From Epiperipatus broadwayi (taxonomy: Eukaryota > Onychophora > Udeonychophora > Euonychophora > Peripatidae), in the NCBI GenBank assembly GCA_028023455.1, contig JAQFVV010012402.1, forward strand, positions 9,962,292 to 10,026,291: DNA of 64,000 nucleotides, given 5' to 3'. Position numbers and translations under genes: made by a program. This document shows, piece after piece, positions 61,015-64,000 of this stretch. The notes under the pieces are model-generated. The model did no database searches and was not told where the DNA came from. It was given only the letters and a program-made list of their open reading frames with translations. The number at the start of each line of letters is the position of its first letter. Within the stretch, counting starts at the first letter, position 1.

Positions 61015-63014
61015 TGTAACGGGCACACATGCCGTTACATTATTTATTTTAAAAATTTAGACATTAAAAAAAAAGTTCGCATATAAAAACTTTTTTTTTA
61101 AAGAATTAAAAATTGAAAGTTAAAAGTCATCTAAACTTTATATATATAAAATCGCACAGATGAAAAATTATTAAAAGAAAAACTTTATAAAAAAAAAAAA
61201 GAAAAAAGTTTTAAAACTAAATTTTCAACAAAAACTTAAAAAGATTTAAAGATAAAAATATATCATTAAAAAGAATGTACAAATTTAATTAATTCTATTG
61301 TATAAAATGGAAATGATTATTTTAATTAGTTAAAAGTAAACTAGCCCTTGGGCATTTCAAAATGTATAAGTAAAGGTCAGATAGGAGAGAAAAAACAATA
61401 GAAACTAATAGCCAATAAAAGAAATCCCTCAGGAAATGGACCTCAATGAAAAGACCATCACCATCATCATGACGTAATGTCCACTCAATCCAAAATTCTA
61501 ATATAAAAGAAAAAGTTTGGAAATAAATTTTAGTGAAGAAAGAGCTGGGAAAAAAAAGAATAGAGATGTGATAGAGAGAGATGTGTTAGTGCGGGGAGAG
61601 TTGAAGGAGAAGGGATTGAAAAGACGCACTCTTCAATTCCTTCAGTTTTTAAAAAGGAAAAGAAAGAGGAATGACCAATCGTTTTCCTATATTGAGGACC
61701 ACAGGACATCGGGGGAATTAACGCTGGCTCCAAATTGCAAGCAACTGTTAAGCATGGATTTTTAAAACAGTAAGAACTCTAACTAATGAACTTTAATTCT
61801 AAAAAAGAAACTTTTCCAGTATGTTAAAACCGTAAGAACATTAGTTAATTAATGAACACTAAGTATAAACTTTCCCAGTATTTAAATTATTGCAATAGAA
61901 ATTCCTATCTGACCAAACTTAATCAGTTATTAATAATTATTTTATTGAATGTATTATTATTTTTTGTAAATCATTTCCATTAATTTATTTTTTCTGTTCT
62001 TTTAAGTTTTTATTATGATTTTTTTTTTCTTTTAAAATAAATTATATAAATGTTAAATTTAAGTCGGGCATGAATGGCTGCATAGATTTGTAAAGTTATA
62101 TTAATTAATTAAGGGAGGGTTAATCTTGGGTTATTTGTTTCATAGTTAAATTGGGTTAATCGATTGGATATATTGGTGTAATTAGTAAATGTAGCATGAG
62201 ATTCGCTACGTGCAGGATCCTATTATACGCCACACTTGGGCAAAATAAGTCCCATATCTCACTGACCATCGGAAGCAGACGGTATTCCCTGCTCCTTGGA
62301 TCACCCCTTTTTAGCCTATGGAATGGGATAGTAAGACGGAAAACGCAGTCCCTTCCTATGGAGTTTTTTTTTTTATTGTTCTTCTCACCAGACAGATGTA
62401 GTATTCCTGTACTGGATGAGAGTCAATGTCTTCTATAACCATGCTGTTCAGATGTACATTCCTGACAGTATGGTATTTGTGCTGTCGTATTCATGCTGCA
62501 TTGAATACATCGATGTATCAGATGGATTGACGTTGGTTTGACTGCGAACTTTTGGCCTAAGGTTAAATAAGGGATAGAATATTTTCTTTTCAAATGCAAT
62601 CTATGTAGTCTATTCATACTCGACACTTTAATAAAATATTAAATTCATCTGTGCGAACTTCAAAAATAAAAGTTAAAAATGTAAATTAAATGTTAAAGTA
62701 AAAGTTAAACTAAAATAATAATTCTAAATTACATATATGTTTAATAAATGTTTGTGTGTGTTATTACTGGCAGTGGCTTCTTTTACTTTTTTTTAATATT
62801 GAAAATATTTTTTAATAAGAATTTATATTTTATAAATCTCTGCGTCTCACTGAGCTAGTGGCAAGGGCTGACGGTTGGAATAAAATGTGTAAAAGTTGGA
62901 TCTTTAACAGTGTATCTGCCTACTCTATAAATTTTCCAGGTTCAAATAGCCTGGTGGCGCCCTGTACGGCAGATACGATAAGACTTAATTTTTCCAATCT
63001 ACCCGACCGTTATA
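61015..63014 (+). mobile_element. LTR element, 3' LTR (2,000 bp)
   Basis: Begins TGTAACGGGCACACATGCCG, with a perfect 8-bp terminal hairpin TGTAACGG...CCGTTACA in the first 25 bases, and ends CCGACCGTTATA. It is a close match to the 5' LTR (a few percent difference by eye, with small indels). An example is the CGAGATTCGCTACGTGCA-type segment near 62,195, which the 5' LTR lacks. It contains one ~80-codon frame (61,517-61,765) rich in Lys/Arg that is also present, with a different start, at 58,787-59,020. The frames on both strands are shared LTR sequence rather than host genes. Confidence 0.85.
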
Positions 63015-64000
63015 CTACCAATACCAAAATGTTGTTTTACACTCTTGAAACTTAATCTCTTCTATAGCTTTCCTCGCTAGTTCACAGTTATACTCTCTTA
63101 TATCATTTCAACTCTTTTCCACACCATTTTACAAAATTAGGGATATTCAATCCTTTTTAACGCATCATTTTTGTATATCTTTTCTTCATAAATTCTCATC
63201 TCATTAGAAATTTTATTGGTCAATTGCTTTTTTCTACTAGCTATCTTTGTTGCAGTTTATAAAAGTATGCTATTTTTATATTAATTTCATTCAAATCTGA
63301 ATCATGTTCAATATCTACTACTTGAAACCGATTTGTAAGGTCTACTTTAAATTCATTAGAATGTTTCTGAAGATTAGGAATATCAACCGTAAATATTGTT
63401 TTTCTTAATAATTTTTGTCTCTAGTTTTGCATTATCACATATCTTACTAATCAATCGGTGATCACTTCCTGTGTTAAATTTATTAAAAACATTACAATCT
63501 TGAAATATATATTTTCTGTTAGTCAAAATATAATATAATTCTGCTGTACCTTCATTTGGATGCTTCCATGTCCATTTCCTTTTAACATTTTTCTCAAAAA
63601 AAAAAGAATTCATAATATAAAGTTTTTCTTTTTCTGCAAACTCCACAAGTCTATGTCCTCTCTCATTTCTATTACCATAACCAAAATTACCTACAGCACT
63701 TTCATTTGTTTACCTCTTCCATAACAATTTTAAAATGTTGTTTACTCTGGTCAAAAGCCTTTTGTACAGCCATATAAAAATCTTCTATTACTTCATCACT
63801 ATGAGAACTTGTTGGGGCATAAACCTGAATATCTGATTTGGTATCTGCTATTAAGTTGTATAATTAATTTTGTTTTTGTGTACACCATCAATCTCCACAA
63901 TGTTGTTCTTCCACTTTTTATTTATAATGAATCCTACTCCACTTGTATTTCCAATATTTGTGCCTTTATAGTAGAGTACATGTCCACTTTTTAAATCAAT
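63015..64000 (-). mobile_element. RTE-clade retrotransposon, endonuclease half (split copy, part 2; runs off window)
   Basis: The - strand from 64,000 leftwards encodes the apurinic-type endonuclease. GVGFIINKKWKNNIVEIDG (63,930-63,875) contains the conserved GVGFI box. IQVYAPTSSHSDEVIEDFY is near 63,830-63,780. MEFAEKEKLYIMNSFFFEKN begins at 63,646. RKWTWKHPNEGTAELYYILT (for the family's DYILT) follows, and then FNTGSDHRLISK, the catalytic SDHR motif. It then enters the linker toward 63,015. Together with 56,780-58,370 it makes one RTE element interrupted by the LTR element. The N-terminal start lies outside the window. Confidence 0.9.

Noticed and set aside
1-64000. CRISPR arrays, operons, bacterial promoters or replication origins
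   Set aside because: The DNA is eukaryotic. No regularly spaced short repeats or clustered prokaryotic genes are present.

Overview
This window is eukaryotic (animal) nuclear DNA. It is very A+T-rich (roughly three quarters by eye), full of homopolymer runs, has spliced coding exons a few dozen codons long, and carries a dense load of animal transposons: RTE-type and other non-LTR retrotransposons, a Penelope-like element, hAT and pogo/Tigger-like MITEs, LTR elements and tRNA-derived SINEs. A TMED10 exon closer to the human than to the Drosophila form, together with this repeat mix, suggests a non-dipteran arthropod or another invertebrate. The species cannot be fixed from the sequence. Most of the short open reading frames are chance or transposon debris.

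Region 1 (1-16,700) is the 3' part of a TMED10 (p24-delta cargo receptor) gene on the + strand. Two coding exons (4,925-5,051 and 16,027-16,148) are separated by an intron of about 11 kb. The intron holds two oppositely oriented copies of a 0.9-1.0 kb Tigger-like MITE. The upstream sequence, presumably also intron, contains a decayed non-LTR retrotransposon.

Region 2 (16,716-about 21,530, perhaps further) is a second gene, unrecognised, on the - strand and tail-to-tail with TMED10. Three to four phase-consistent exons are visible. One exon carries an exact in-frame tandem duplication that also duplicates its splice donor.

Region 3 (23,200-39,500) is mostly repeat relics: two non-LTR retrotransposon remnants on opposite strands, pieces of a Penelope-like element, an unidentified family present in inverted and tandem copies, tRNA-like sequences, and a few isolated exon-like segments.

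Region 4 (39,870-44,875) is a nested stack. A Penelope-like element with pseudo-LTRs is interrupted by a hAT MITE with a perfect 8-bp target duplication, and by a foldback element that was itself hit by a 5'-truncated RTE retrotransposon.

Region 5 (45,000-55,342) holds short direct repeats, an LTR-promoter-like segment, a SINE whose 3' tail resembles the local RTE, a 1.3-kb-arm inverted repeat, a 378-bp direct repeat differing at only three sites, and a truncated antisense LTR.

Region 6 (56,780-64,000) is an RTE retrotransposon on the - strand, split by a 4.6-kb LTR element with two ~2-kb LTRs and only ~0.67 kb of internal sequence. The RTE endonuclease part runs off the right edge of the window.
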